Assembly: GCA_029243445.1 (NCBI GenBank)
Contig: JAQWSA010000053.1
Location: forward strand, 1-6,232
Source of the DNA: Alphaproteobacteria bacterium
Lineage (GTDB): Bacteria > Pseudomonadota > Alphaproteobacteria > UBA6615
Length of the DNA: 6,232 nt
Direction of reading: 5' to 3'
Part shown: piece by piece, positions 1-6,128 of the stretch
How positions within the stretch are numbered: position 1 is the stretch's first letter
Layout of the letters: the number at the start of each line of letters is the position of its first letter
Notes under the pieces: model-generated
Told to the model about the DNA's origin: nothing
Databases searched by the model: none
Seen by the model: only the letters and a program-made list of their open reading frames with translations
Made by a program: the position numbers and the translations under genes

Positions 1-170
1 ATTATTAAAAAAAATATAATCTGTCTTGGTAATATATTCGTATCGATCAGTATGAGTGTTTTATAAATTGCCTGAAGTAGGAAAGTATAAAATATTTTTT
101 TATAATAATTAATAAATTTAGAAAAGTTAGACTAATTAAGAATTCATTTATAACACCTCATCCCAACAAT
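1..170. other. AT-rich leader region without a recognisable gene
   Basis: This stretch is very rich in A and T and holds no gene I can recognise. The first forward frame stays open for 21 codons before a TAA at 64-66, so the tail of a gene entering from the left cannot be excluded, but its residues show no family signature. A TATAAT hexamer lies at 101-106, about 65 bases before the DUF2256 start, but no convincing -35 box sits 16-18 bases upstream. In DNA this AT-rich such a hexamer is weak evidence. The promoter of the DUF2256/DCC pair may be here or upstream of the window. Confidence 0.4.
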
Positions 171-290
171 ATGACTAAAGTATGCCAAGTGTGCGACCGT
201 CCATTTAAATGGCGAAAAAAGTGGGGCAAGGTATGGGACCAAGTAAGATACTGTTCAAAACGATGTAGGAATAATAGAAATATAAAATAA
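171..290 (+). CDS. DUF2256 domain-containing small protein (39 aa)
   Basis: This tiny gene encodes 39 residues that match the DUF2256 pattern as I know it: a CxxC pair (C5, C8), the core RPFKWRKKW (10-18), a third tryptophan (W22), then YCSKRC with C28 and C32. The CxxC...CxxxC spacing looks like a treble-clef or zinc-ribbon metal site, so zinc binding is a reasonable inference; the biochemical role of the family is not established. Full family members are usually about 40-60 residues, so this copy looks complete. There is no evident Shine-Dalgarno sequence before the ATG. The next gene starts one base after the stop codon, which suggests co-transcription and possibly coupled translation. In other proteobacteria, by recollection, DUF2256 genes often sit near cryptochrome/photolyase-family genes; none is inside this window. 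Confidence 0.88.
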   Translation: MTKVCQVCDRPFKWRKKWGKVWDQVRYCSKRCRNNRNIK

Positions 291-291
291 G

Positions 292-669
292 ATGATTATA
301 GTTTTTTATGATGGAAAATGCGGATTATGCTCTAGAGAAATAAGACATTATATTAAAATAGCGCCGATAGATGTATTTGATTGGCAAGACATAACTATAT
401 CAATTGATGGTCTTAATCGGTTTGATATAAGTAAGTCAAAAGCTTTAAAATTACTTCATGCCATAGATGAAAACGGAAAAGTTCACGTAGGTTTAAAAGC
501 ATTTCTTCTAATTTGGAAACATTTACGCAGATGGAAATTTCTGGCTAAAATTGTTTCTCTCCCATTGCTATATAACATTATTGATTTAGTTTATAGAGCA
601 TTCGCTAGTTGGCGGTTTTCTAGACTGGAGCATTGTCAAATCGCATTAAAGAATGAGAATAAGCTCTGA
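292..669 (+). CDS. DCC-family thiol-disulfide oxidoreductase-like protein (DUF393)
   Basis: The 125-residue product opens with a beta-strand and the family signature YDGKCGLC (residues 6-13), giving the DxxCxxC motif with D7, C10 and C13 that names the DCC family. The middle carries the conserved V66-G67 and A70-F71 to W75 segment, followed by hydrophobic helices (about 83-105) and a Y101/R108 tail typical of the family. The CxxC suggests a thioredoxin-like redox function, but physiological partners are unknown. No signal peptide is seen, so it is probably cytoplasmic, perhaps membrane-associated through its hydrophobic C-terminal half. The ATG lies one base after the DUF2256 stop with no Shine-Dalgarno of its own, so translation probably depends on the upstream gene. 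The length is normal for the family and the gene looks intact. Confidence 0.88.
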   Translation: MIIVFYDGKCGLCSREIRHYIKIAPIDVFDWQDITISIDGLNRFDISKSKALKLLHAIDENGKVHVGLKAFLLIWKHLRRWKFLAKIVSLPLLYNIIDLVYRAFASWRFSRLEHCQIALKNENKL

Positions 670-803
670 GTTTTCATCGGATGCTGTATTGTAAATTAGA
701 TTTGTAGCTTTTCTGGCTTTTTGTTACCAACCTTAACTATGATTTATATTTTTTTAAGTTATTTTAATTATCTGCAAGCCTAATAATTAATAGAATAATA
801 AAT
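670..803. other. Intergenic region before the nuclease gene
   Basis: This 134-base gap separates two co-directional genes. I see no stem-loop with a T-tract that would make a convincing terminator for the DUF2256/DCC pair. A -10-like TATGAT lies at 738-743, but no matching -35 box lies 16-18 bases upstream, so no promoter is called. No Shine-Dalgarno sequence precedes the nuclease start at 804. No small open frame with a recognisable product is seen. Confidence 0.4.
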
Positions 804-1352
804 ATGCTCTCAATATTAATTGTTTTTCCAATTAGATTATTCAGGTTTTTATTTTTTATATATGCATTTCTTTTTATTCTATCTATTCCGTCTGACGCAC
901 AGATTCCTGCAATTGTAGACAATGTAAATAATTTTGATAAATATTTTTATGGAAAAGCTACTATTACAGATGGTGACTCATTAAAAATATTTAATAGAAA
1001 AGTAAGATTGTTTGGTATTGATGCGCCAGAGATGAAGCAGAAATGCACGAATGATATAAGTGCGCTTTACAATTGTGGCAAAGTAGCAAAAAACGCTCTT
1101 ATTAATAAAATTTCTACTGAAAAGGTTTATTGCCACTACAAAGATTTAGATAGATATAGACGAGCCCTATCAATTTGTTGGGTTAAAAATATTAATTTAA
1201 ATGACTGGTTGGTCTACAATGGATATGCTGTTGCTTACACGCGATACTCTAATAAATTTATAAAGTCAGAAATGAGAGCCCGTAGAGAAAAAATGGGTAT
1301 TTGGGCTGGTTCATTTGAAATGCCGGAAGTTTGGCGTCGAAAAAAAAGATAA
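804..1352 (+). CDS. Exported thermonuclease family protein (staphylococcal nuclease fold)
   Basis: The 182-residue product has a hydrophobic N-terminus with basic residues (about 1-29) and a likely signal-peptidase I site after S30-D31-A32, so it is probably exported to the periplasm or secreted. The mature part is a staphylococcal-nuclease-like domain (about 48-168). Calcium ligands are visible as D56/D58 in TDGDS and D73 in GIDAPE. The catalytic trio of the family, Arg35, Glu43 and Arg87 in the staphylococcal enzyme, aligns with R68, E76 and R120 (in DRYRR), so activity on DNA or RNA is expected. C81, C91, C110 and C125 could form disulfides, consistent with export. The conserved C-terminal helix region with E156, R160 and GIW (165-167) is present, and the tail is basic (RRKKR). 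No Shine-Dalgarno precedes the ATG. It stands alone, convergent with the VOC gene 40 bases away. Nutrient scavenging or envelope defence are possible roles, not shown here. Confidence 0.88.
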   Translation: MLSILIVFPIRLFRFLFFIYAFLFILSIPSDAQIPAIVDNVNNFDKYFYGKATITDGDSLKIFNRKVRLFGIDAPEMKQKCTNDISALYNCGKVAKNALINKISTEKVYCHYKDLDRYRRALSICWVKNINLNDWLVYNGYAVAYTRYSNKFIKSEMRARREKMGIWAGSFEMPEVWRRKKR

Positions 1353-1361
1353 TTTTAAAGA

Positions 1362-1375
1362 ATCTATACATAGAT
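1362..1375. terminator. Weak inverted repeat between convergent genes
   Basis: The 40 bases between the converging nuclease and VOC genes contain a perfect ATCTAT / ATAGAT inverted repeat separated by two bases. The stem is AT-rich, and the effective loop would need at least one pair to open. There is no strong T-tract on either side. It could act as a weak bidirectional terminator, or be a chance palindrome in AT-rich DNA. Confidence 0.2.
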
Positions 1376-1392
1376 ATAATTATTTAATCATC

Positions 1393-1839
1393 TTAATTCT
1401 TTGGTTCATATATCTCAACACCGCCCAGTTCAGAAAGGTCCTCAGCTCTACCTCTCAATTCTAGTGTATTACGATCAGGGTCTCTTAAAAATACGGAAAC
1501 ATGGCCGTCCTCTCCAAAGGCTACAGGTCCCTGAGTGATTTCTATATTATTTTTATTAAGGTTTTCTATCGTATTTTTTATTGACTCTACCCGGAATGCT
1601 ACGTGCGTGAATCCTGGAAATTTTTCGGTTTCATCCATCAAGATGTTATTATTTTTATTATTATTATTAGCGTTGAAAATTATATTTATTTCAACGTTAT
1701 TATCATTTTTCATTACTATCACATCATCATTGTCTGCGGCGCGAATAGATTTAAAGCCAAATAAATTATAGAATTTAATTGCACGATCTCTATCAGCAAC
1801 TCTTATTCCTATATGATCGATATTATCTATCTCTATCAT
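1393..1839 (-). CDS. VOC family (glyoxalase/dioxygenase-fold) protein
   Basis: The 148-residue product is a two-module vicinal-oxygen-chelate protein. Module one begins IDHIGIRV (7-14) and runs to about residue 55; module two begins FTHVAFRV (77-84) and ends with DPDRNTLELRG (120-130). The four metal-ligand positions typical of the family are filled by H9, E50, H79 and E127, as in lactoylglutathione lyases and related isomerases, so a metal-dependent enzyme is likely. The substrate cannot be read from sequence: glyoxalase, epimerase or ring-cleaving activities are all possible. The linker between modules carries an asparagine-rich tract (56-65). An AGGA Shine-Dalgarno-like sequence lies at 1850-1853, ten bases before the ATG. 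It follows the metallo-hydrolase on the same strand with a 105-base gap, so it may share its transcript or have its own promoter. Confidence 0.85.
   Translation of the reverse strand: MIEIDNIDHIGIRVADRDRAIKFYNLFGFKSIRAADNDDVIVMKNDNNVEINIIFNANNNNKNNNILMDETEKFPGFTHVAFRVESIKNTIENLNKNNIEITQGPVAFGEDGHVSVFLRDPDRNTLELRGRAEDLSELGGVEIYEPKN
1645..1674 (-). repeat. AAT/AAC codon tract encoding an Asn-rich linker
   Basis: Eight of ten codons for residues 56-65 of the VOC protein are asparagine, with one Ala and one Lys, produced by a near-repeat of AAT triplets. The tract lies between the two VOC modules, where loops vary in length. It is the kind of trinucleotide repeat that can change length by slippage without breaking the frame. 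Confidence 0.6.
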
Positions 1840-1944
1840 TTTTTAAAAATCCTATTCAATCAGATTACTAAGTTTACCACTGAAACTAATTTTATTAATA
1901 ATCACGTTTTAATAACTATTTTTATCAAGACTATTTATTTTTAT

Positions 1945-2751
1945 TCATATATTAGGCGCAACATCAAGTCTTGCAATAACACCATTCAGTCTTGTGTCAG
2001 GTGCTGGATAAATATCCAGTACTATTGGGTCGTGTCCTGGAATAATATGCTCTTGAGTGTCTGCTTGATTATGTAAATCAGAATACCCTTGAACCATATC
2101 TTCCAAATTAAATATAATTGGAAAAGGATTTTTTTGCAGCATGTTTTCATAAAAATGGGCAGTGTCTGAAGCTAGTACAACGTAACCTCTTTTAGTCAAC
2201 ACTCTAACAAACTGTAGGCCCATTGTATGACCACCAACATGATGTACTGTTATGCCAGATGCAACTTGTCCTACTCCATCATAAAAAGTAACGCGTCCCT
2301 CAAATACGTTTTTTACCATGCTCATAATGTGTTCGGGGGTATACGAATGATTCATATTATGTGTGCACATATAAGGTCCGGTTGCGTATCTCATTTCACT
2401 TTCCTGTAAATGAAATTTGGCCGCCGGAAATTCAGTATGCCCACCAATGTGATCGTAATGTAAATGAGTAACTATAACGTCTGAAACATTAGACGCTGTA
2501 ATGCCTATCATTGATAGACCCTCTGTAACGCTACGTTGTAAAATTCTTCCACGTTTTTTTGCTTCAGTATCGTTAAAGCCTGTATCTATAATTATAGTTT
2601 TATTTTCAGATATTGCAGCCCAGACAAAATAATCAAGGGGCATAGGAGATTGATCATGAGGGTCTGATGTTAAAAAATTCTCATTTCTATTTCTTCCCTC
2701 TATTGTGCCATACTTTATTGCATAAAGTTCCCAGATTTGAGTTGTTGTCAT
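1945..2751 (-). CDS. MBL-fold metallo-hydrolase, N-acyl homoserine lactonase-like family
   Basis: The 268-residue product carries the metallo-beta-lactamase signature HLHYDH (96-101), giving ligands H96, H98, D100 and H101. Further ligands are H175 in GGHTMG, D196 in ASDTAH and H240 in PGHDP, so a full two-metal site is present. The strand IIIDTGFN (53-60) and the order and spacing of ligands fit the lactonase group that includes AiiA-type AHL lactonases and 4-pyridoxolactonase. The reaction is probably lactone or ester hydrolysis. The family label does not prove quorum quenching: no LuxI/LuxR-type gene is near, and the flanking dehydrogenase and CoA-ester genes favour a metabolic lactone. 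There is no signal peptide, so it is cytoplasmic. A strong AGGAG at 2759-2763 lies seven bases before the ATG. It is first of a minus-strand pair with the VOC gene and divergent from the dehydrogenase gene, 97 bases away. Confidence 0.86.
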   Translation of the reverse strand: MTTTQIWELYAIKYGTIEGRNRNENFLTSDPHDQSPMPLDYFVWAAISENKTIIIDTGFNDTEAKKRGRILQRSVTEGLSMIGITASNVSDVIVTHLHYDHIGGHTEFPAAKFHLQESEMRYATGPYMCTHNMNHSYTPEHIMSMVKNVFEGRVTFYDGVGQVASGITVHHVGGHTMGLQFVRVLTKRGYVVLASDTAHFYENMLQKNPFPIIFNLEDMVQGYSDLHNQADTQEHIIPGHDPIVLDIYPAPDTRLNGVIARLDVAPNI

Positions 2752-2848
2752 TAATTTGCTCCTAAACCTCTATTCAATAAAAGAATCTAGCTATAAAGAT
2801 ACAGTAAATTAAAACGACTAATATTTTAAGTATAAAGGATTATGGGTT
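2752..2848. promoter_or_regulatory. Divergent intergenic region, metallo-hydrolase / dehydrogenase
   Basis: These 97 bases separate two genes transcribed outward, so both promoters are expected here. Shine-Dalgarno sequences are clear on both sides: AGGAG on the minus strand (2759-2763) and AAAGGA on the plus strand (2834-2839, nine bases before the ATG at 2849). TATAAA hexamers occur at 2792-2797 and 2831-2836, but neither has a good -35 partner at normal spacing, so I do not assign exact promoters. Confidence 0.5.
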
Positions 2849-3712
2849 ATGGCAACTAATATATATGGGTTTATTGGTCTTGGTAATATGGGAGCTGCTA
2901 TGTGCAGTAATCTAGTAAAATCTGGTATAGATATCATTTGTTATGATATTGCAGGAACAGCAGAAAGAGCTCCCAGAGGAGCAGGTGTAGTAGGCAGTAT
3001 TTTAGATGTTGCTTTAGCCGCAGAATTTATCTTTCTAAGTCTTCCGGATGGATCAATTGTTACCGAGGTCACTAAAGATATAGTAGAGGCAAAAAGCCGT
3101 AAATGTCATACAATAATTGATTTATCAACCACTGGCCCTGAGATTGCTTCTAAAGTTGGAAACAATTTATCTAAAGAAAATATTATTTTTATAGACGCTC
3201 CTGTAAGTGGAGGTAAATCAGGGGCGGTCGCTGCCACTCTGGCATTAATGTGTTCTGGTCCTGATGATAGTATTGAAGGTCTAACTGAAGTTTTTAATGT
3301 AATTGCAGGTAATGTTATTCAGGTAGGACAAGAACCCGGACAGGCACAAGCAATGAAGTTGCTTAATAATTTTCTTTCTGCCACCGCTATGGCGGCAACT
3401 TCTGAAGCGACTATATTTGGACTTTCACACGGATTAGAGATGAAAACTATATTATCTGTATTAAATGTTTCTAGCGGTCGTAATACTTCTACAGAAGATA
3501 AGTTTCCTAAACGAATATTAAGTGGTACTTTCGATGCCGGCTTTGCCACTGCATTGATGTCTAAAGATGTTTCATTATATCATGATCAGGTTGTGAAGGC
3601 GAAGACACCCAATGCTATTGGTGACGTTGTCTCTCGATTATGGAAACAAACTAATTCTGCTCTACCTAATAGCGATTTTACTGAAATATATAGGTATTTA
3701 TCAAAGTCTTAA
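2849..3712 (+). CDS. NAD(P)-dependent oxidoreductase, 3-hydroxyisobutyrate dehydrogenase family
   Basis: The 287-residue product is a complete beta-hydroxyacid dehydrogenase. The N-terminal Rossmann domain opens with GFIGLGNMG (7-15), the family's dinucleotide-binding loop. The acidic D33 at the end of the second strand favours NAD over NADP, though this is only indicative. The substrate motif APVSGG (117-122) is intact, as are the catalytic lysine K170 and N174 in MKLLNN, and the C-terminal helical domain carries SKDVSL (238-243). Known family substrates are 3-hydroxyisobutyrate, tartronate semialdehyde, glyoxylate/succinic semialdehyde and related hydroxy acids; the exact substrate is unassigned. 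It is the only plus-strand gene between two minus-strand pairs and shares its stop-codon bases with the enoyl-CoA hydratase-like gene. Start choice rests on AAAGGA nine bases upstream and on the Rossmann strand beginning at residue 5. Confidence 0.9.
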   Translation: MATNIYGFIGLGNMGAAMCSNLVKSGIDIICYDIAGTAERAPRGAGVVGSILDVALAAEFIFLSLPDGSIVTEVTKDIVEAKSRKCHTIIDLSTTGPEIASKVGNNLSKENIIFIDAPVSGGKSGAVAATLALMCSGPDDSIEGLTEVFNVIAGNVIQVGQEPGQAQAMKLLNNFLSATAMAATSEATIFGLSHGLEMKTILSVLNVSSGRNTSTEDKFPKRILSGTFDAGFATALMSKDVSLYHDQVVKAKTPNAIGDVVSRLWKQTNSALPNSDFTEIYRYLSKS

Positions 3713-4497
3713 GTGCCTGTAAAAACGGGTTTACGTTTTTCCATAAAAGCAGCCTGTCCTTCAATATAGTCTTTGCTATTAAAACAAGCAGTAACCATCT
3801 CATCACATAGCTCCAAGTTTCTGTCGCTATAGGATTTTAAGTTCTCGTTTACTGCAGCTTTAACTGCTTTTATTGTTAGGGGTGCATTGTTTGCGATTGT
3901 ATTTACATAGTTATCGCAGTACTCAGTTAATTCAGAATTATCAATCACCCTATTTACTAGTCCCATAGTTAAAGCTTCATCAGAAGAAAACTGTCGCGCT
4001 GTATAAAATATTTCCATAGCGAAAGATGGCCCTACTATTTGCATTAATCTTTCTATTCCGTTAGCTGCATAGCCTAGTCCAAGCTTAGCAGCTGGTACCG
4101 CAAATCGTGAATTTTTTGCAGCTATTCTAATGTCACAGCAAAGTGCGATTGCTAAACCGCCACCGATACAATAACCATTAATTTCAGCTATAGTAGGTAT
4201 GGGAACTTTTATTAAAGTATCTTGAAATATTCTTACTGACTCGTTGTATTCCGCAATGGCGTCTTTGGAGTTTCGCTCTTTTCCAAATTTTGAAATATCA
4301 GCTCCTGCAACAAACGCTTTATCACCTGCTCCTTTTAAACTAATGCACCTTATTTTATCTGAACTACAGAGATTTTGTATGGCCTTGGTGCCATCACGCC
4401 ACATTTCAAGTGACATTGCGTTATGGCGCTGTGGATTATTAAATATAATTTTTCCTGACGAGCCGTCATGAGTACATATTATTTGATCAGTAGTCAT
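3709..4497 (-). CDS. Enoyl-CoA hydratase/isomerase family protein lacking both classical catalytic Glu
   Basis: The 262-residue product is a full-length crotonase-fold protein. The oxyanion-hole segments are present: FVAGADISK (62-70) and YCIGGGLA (109-116), which bind the thioester carbonyl of acyl-CoA. In rat enoyl-CoA hydratase the catalytic Glu144 lies in GGGCE and Glu164 in QPE, 20 residues apart. Here the aligned positions are A116 (GGGLA) and A136 (VPAAKLGLG), also 20 apart, so both acids are missing. It should therefore still bind acyl-CoA but may act as an isomerase, decarboxylase, thioesterase or other crotonase-type enzyme. The C-terminal helix (about 245-259, ending KRKPVFTG) is intact. 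It follows the CoA-transferase by 31 bases on the same strand, so the two are probably co-transcribed; the likely ribosome site AAAGG (4510-4514) sits 12 bases before the ATG, rather far. Confidence 0.88.
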   Translation of the reverse strand: MTTDQIICTHDGSSGKIIFNNPQRHNAMSLEMWRDGTKAIQNLCSSDKIRCISLKGAGDKAFVAGADISKFGKERNSKDAIAEYNESVRIFQDTLIKVPIPTIAEINGYCIGGGLAIALCCDIRIAAKNSRFAVPAAKLGLGYAANGIERLMQIVGPSFAMEIFYTARQFSSDEALTMGLVNRVIDNSELTEYCDNYVNTIANNAPLTIKAVKAAVNENLKSYSDRNLELCDEMVTACFNSKDYIEGQAAFMEKRKPVFTGT

Positions 4498-4528
4498 TTA
4501 TATATTCTACCTTTTGTTAGTGCTTAGT

Positions 4529-5722
4529 CTACACGACACCTTTTGTCTTAAGATCATTAACTTCTATTTCAGAATAACCTAATTCAGAAAGAATTTCAGT
4601 TGTATGCTCGCCAGCTTCTGGCGGTGCAACAACAAAGGAGCTAGGGGTTCTTGTTAGATTAACTGGTTGTCGGACAAATTTAAGCTTTCCTAGCAATGGT
4701 GAATTTAGGCTCTGAGCTATACCCAATGCCTCTACTTGTGGGTCAGAAAAAACTTCGTCCATACCATAAATTGGACCGCACGGTACCCCCGCTTTGTTAA
4801 ACCTATTGATCCAAGTTGTAGTAGTCTCTTTTATTGTACAATCTTCTATTTCTGCATTTAATCTGTCACGATTTGTAGATCGTGCTTCGGAGTCAATATA
4901 ATCTGTATCCTCAATCCACTCTAAATGTCCCATTTCTTCACAGAAGCGCTTCCATATAGCACCTCCAGCTACAGAGATGTTCATGTGCCCGTCTGATGTT
5001 TTGAATACCCCTGTCGGTATACTGGTGGGATGGTTGTTTCCAGCCTGCCATGGCACTTCTTCGTCAACTAACCACCTGGCTGATTGGAAGTCTAGCATGA
5101 ATATTTGAGCCTCTAATAAGGATGTATGAAGCCATTGTCCCTTGCCAGATTTCTGACGTTCTAGAAGTGCTAATAATATACCTTGTGAGCAAAAAATTCC
5201 TGCCGTTAAATCTGCAATTGGAATACCAGCTCTAACAGGACCTTGCCCCGGAAGCCCAGTAATTGACATCAGACCGCCCATGCCTTGGGCTACTTGGTCG
5301 AACCCTGGTCTTTTAGCATATGGTCCGTTTTGTCCAAATCCAGATATACTTGCTAAAATAATCTGGTCATTAATTTCAGCAAGACTTTCATAGTCTATTC
5401 CTAGTCTATTTTTAACGTCCGGACGGTAATTTTCTACAACTACATCTGCTTTTTTAACTAAATCATTAAAAATTTTTAATCCTTCAGTTTCCTTAAGGTT
5501 TAATGTAAGGGAACGTTTATTACGATGTAAATTTTGGAAGTCAGAGCCATTACGATTACTTGCAAGTCCGCTATTTCCTTCCAGAATAGGTGGAATTTCA
5601 ACTTTTATGACATCAGCTCCCCAATCTGCTAGTTGCCTAACACAGGTGGGTCCTGAGCGTACCCGAGTTAAATCAAGTACGGTAATATCTGATAAAACAG
5701 ATGCTGCTGGTAAGTGTGGCAT
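4529..5722 (-). CDS. CaiB/BaiF family (class III) CoA-transferase
   Basis: The 397-residue product is a class III CoA-transferase, which moves CoA between carboxylic acids through an enzyme-bound aspartyl anhydride/thioester. The N-terminal motif LDLTRVRSGP (16-25) and LADWGADVIKVE (31-42) match the family, followed by HRNKRSLTLNLK (66-77). The catalytic aspartate, Asp169 in formyl-CoA transferase, corresponds to D171 in GIPIADLTAG (166-175). The C-terminal part holds AGVPCGPI (311-318) and DPQVEALG (327-334), also typical. Length is normal (about 380-430) and the gene looks intact. Donor and acceptor acids cannot be predicted: family members handle oxalate, carnitine, bile acids, succinate/benzylsuccinate, mesaconate and others. 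It is first of a minus-strand pair with the crotonase-fold gene, which suggests that its product is the CoA ester the next enzyme uses. It is divergent from the NIPSNAP gene. Confidence 0.92.
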   Translation of the reverse strand: MPHLPAASVLSDITVLDLTRVRSGPTCVRQLADWGADVIKVEIPPILEGNSGLASNRNGSDFQNLHRNKRSLTLNLKETEGLKIFNDLVKKADVVVENYRPDVKNRLGIDYESLAEINDQIILASISGFGQNGPYAKRPGFDQVAQGMGGLMSITGLPGQGPVRAGIPIADLTAGIFCSQGILLALLERQKSGKGQWLHTSLLEAQIFMLDFQSARWLVDEEVPWQAGNNHPTSIPTGVFKTSDGHMNISVAGGAIWKRFCEEMGHLEWIEDTDYIDSEARSTNRDRLNAEIEDCTIKETTTTWINRFNKAGVPCGPIYGMDEVFSDPQVEALGIAQSLNSPLLGKLKFVRQPVNLTRTPSSFVVAPPEAGEHTTEILSELGYSEIEVNDLKTKGVV

Positions 5723-5744
5723 TTCGTTAGTACTCTTTGAATGG

Positions 5745-5773
5745 TTGTCGGGATGTAAAAGTTCAAGGATAAT
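5745..5773 (+). promoter_or_regulatory. Putative sigma70-type promoter for the NIPSNAP/SDR genes
   Basis: A -35-like TTGTCG (5745-5750, four of six consensus bases) is followed after exactly 17 bases by a -10-like GATAAT (5768-5773, five of six). Transcription would begin near 5780, giving a leader of about 25 bases before the start at 5805. A start at 5790 would leave only about ten bases of leader. The element lies in the short divergent gap with the CoA-transferase gene. Confidence 0.45.
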
Positions 5774-5791
5774 GTTTTAGTATTTAATCAT

Positions 5792-5796
5792 GGGAG
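5792..5796 (+). promoter_or_regulatory. Ribosome binding site that sets the NIPSNAP start
   Basis: GGGAG lies eight bases before the ATG at 5805, an ideal distance. It overlaps the last base of an earlier in-frame ATG at 5790, which has no ribosome site of its own. This favours initiation at 5805. Confidence 0.65.
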
Positions 5797-5804
5797 TAAT
5801 CATT

Positions 5805-6128
5805 ATGGCGTTTTATGAGTTAAGACAATACAAAGTTTGGCCAGGTAAAATGACCGAATGGCTGAAATTAATGGAATCAGAAATTATACCTTTTCAAATT
5901 TCTAAAGGGATGGTTATTACTGGTTCCTATAAAGGTGAAGAAGATGAAAGTATATATATTTGGTTGCGCAGATTTGAAAATGAAAAAAGCAGAGAAAAAC
6001 TTTATGCAGCTGTATATGAAAGTGATCATTGGCAAGATATTATAGCCCCTCGAATACCAGATTTACTTGATAGAGATGGTATGGTGGTTACGCGAATTGT
6101 TCCTACAGAAAAATCAACTGCTCAATAA
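5805..6128 (+). CDS. NIPSNAP family protein
   Basis: From the preferred start the product is 107 residues, beginning MAFYELRQYKV, the usual N-terminus of bacterial NIPSNAP proteins. An in-frame ATG at 5790 would add five residues (MGVII), but the GGGAG at 5792-5796 and the family N-terminus both support 5805. Other family features are the IPFQISKGM segment (about 23-31), the strand YIWLRRFE (about 51-58), the acidic/aromatic YESDHW (about 71-76) and a conserved VTRIVPT end. NIPSNAP domains form a dimeric alpha-beta barrel (ferredoxin-like) fold. Bacterial members are often found in catabolic operons, but their reaction is generally unknown. It is the first gene of a probable plus-strand operon, 49 bases before the SDR gene, and divergent from the CoA-transferase, which suggests joint control. 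It is probably cytoplasmic. Confidence 0.88.
   Translation: MAFYELRQYKVWPGKMTEWLKLMESEIIPFQISKGMVITGSYKGEEDESIYIWLRRFENEKSREKLYAAVYESDHWQDIIAPRIPDLLDRDGMVVTRIVPTEKSTAQ

Noticed and set aside
1..66. Open forward frame at the left edge as the end of an upstream gene
   Set aside because: It has 21 codons with no recognisable motif in very AT-rich sequence, too little to call a gene fragment.
1535..2076. Plus-strand open frames opposite the VOC and metallo-hydrolase genes
   Set aside because: They encode low-complexity Ile/Phe/Leu-rich or Tyr/Asn-rich sequence with no family motif and lie antisense to well-supported genes or the gap between them.
2842..2859. Out-of-frame ATG giving the five-residue peptide MGYGN just before the dehydrogenase start
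   Set aside because: It lies only two bases after the AAAGGA ribosome site, too close for efficient initiation, so a regulatory leader peptide is not supported.
3319..3549. Minus-strand open frame inside the dehydrogenase gene
   Set aside because: It is antisense to the conserved catalytic region of the dehydrogenase (APVSGG to SKDVSL), and its product has no recognisable motif.
4244..4471. Plus-strand open frame opposite the start of the crotonase-fold gene
   Set aside because: It has no family motif and mirrors codons of a clearly conserved gene.
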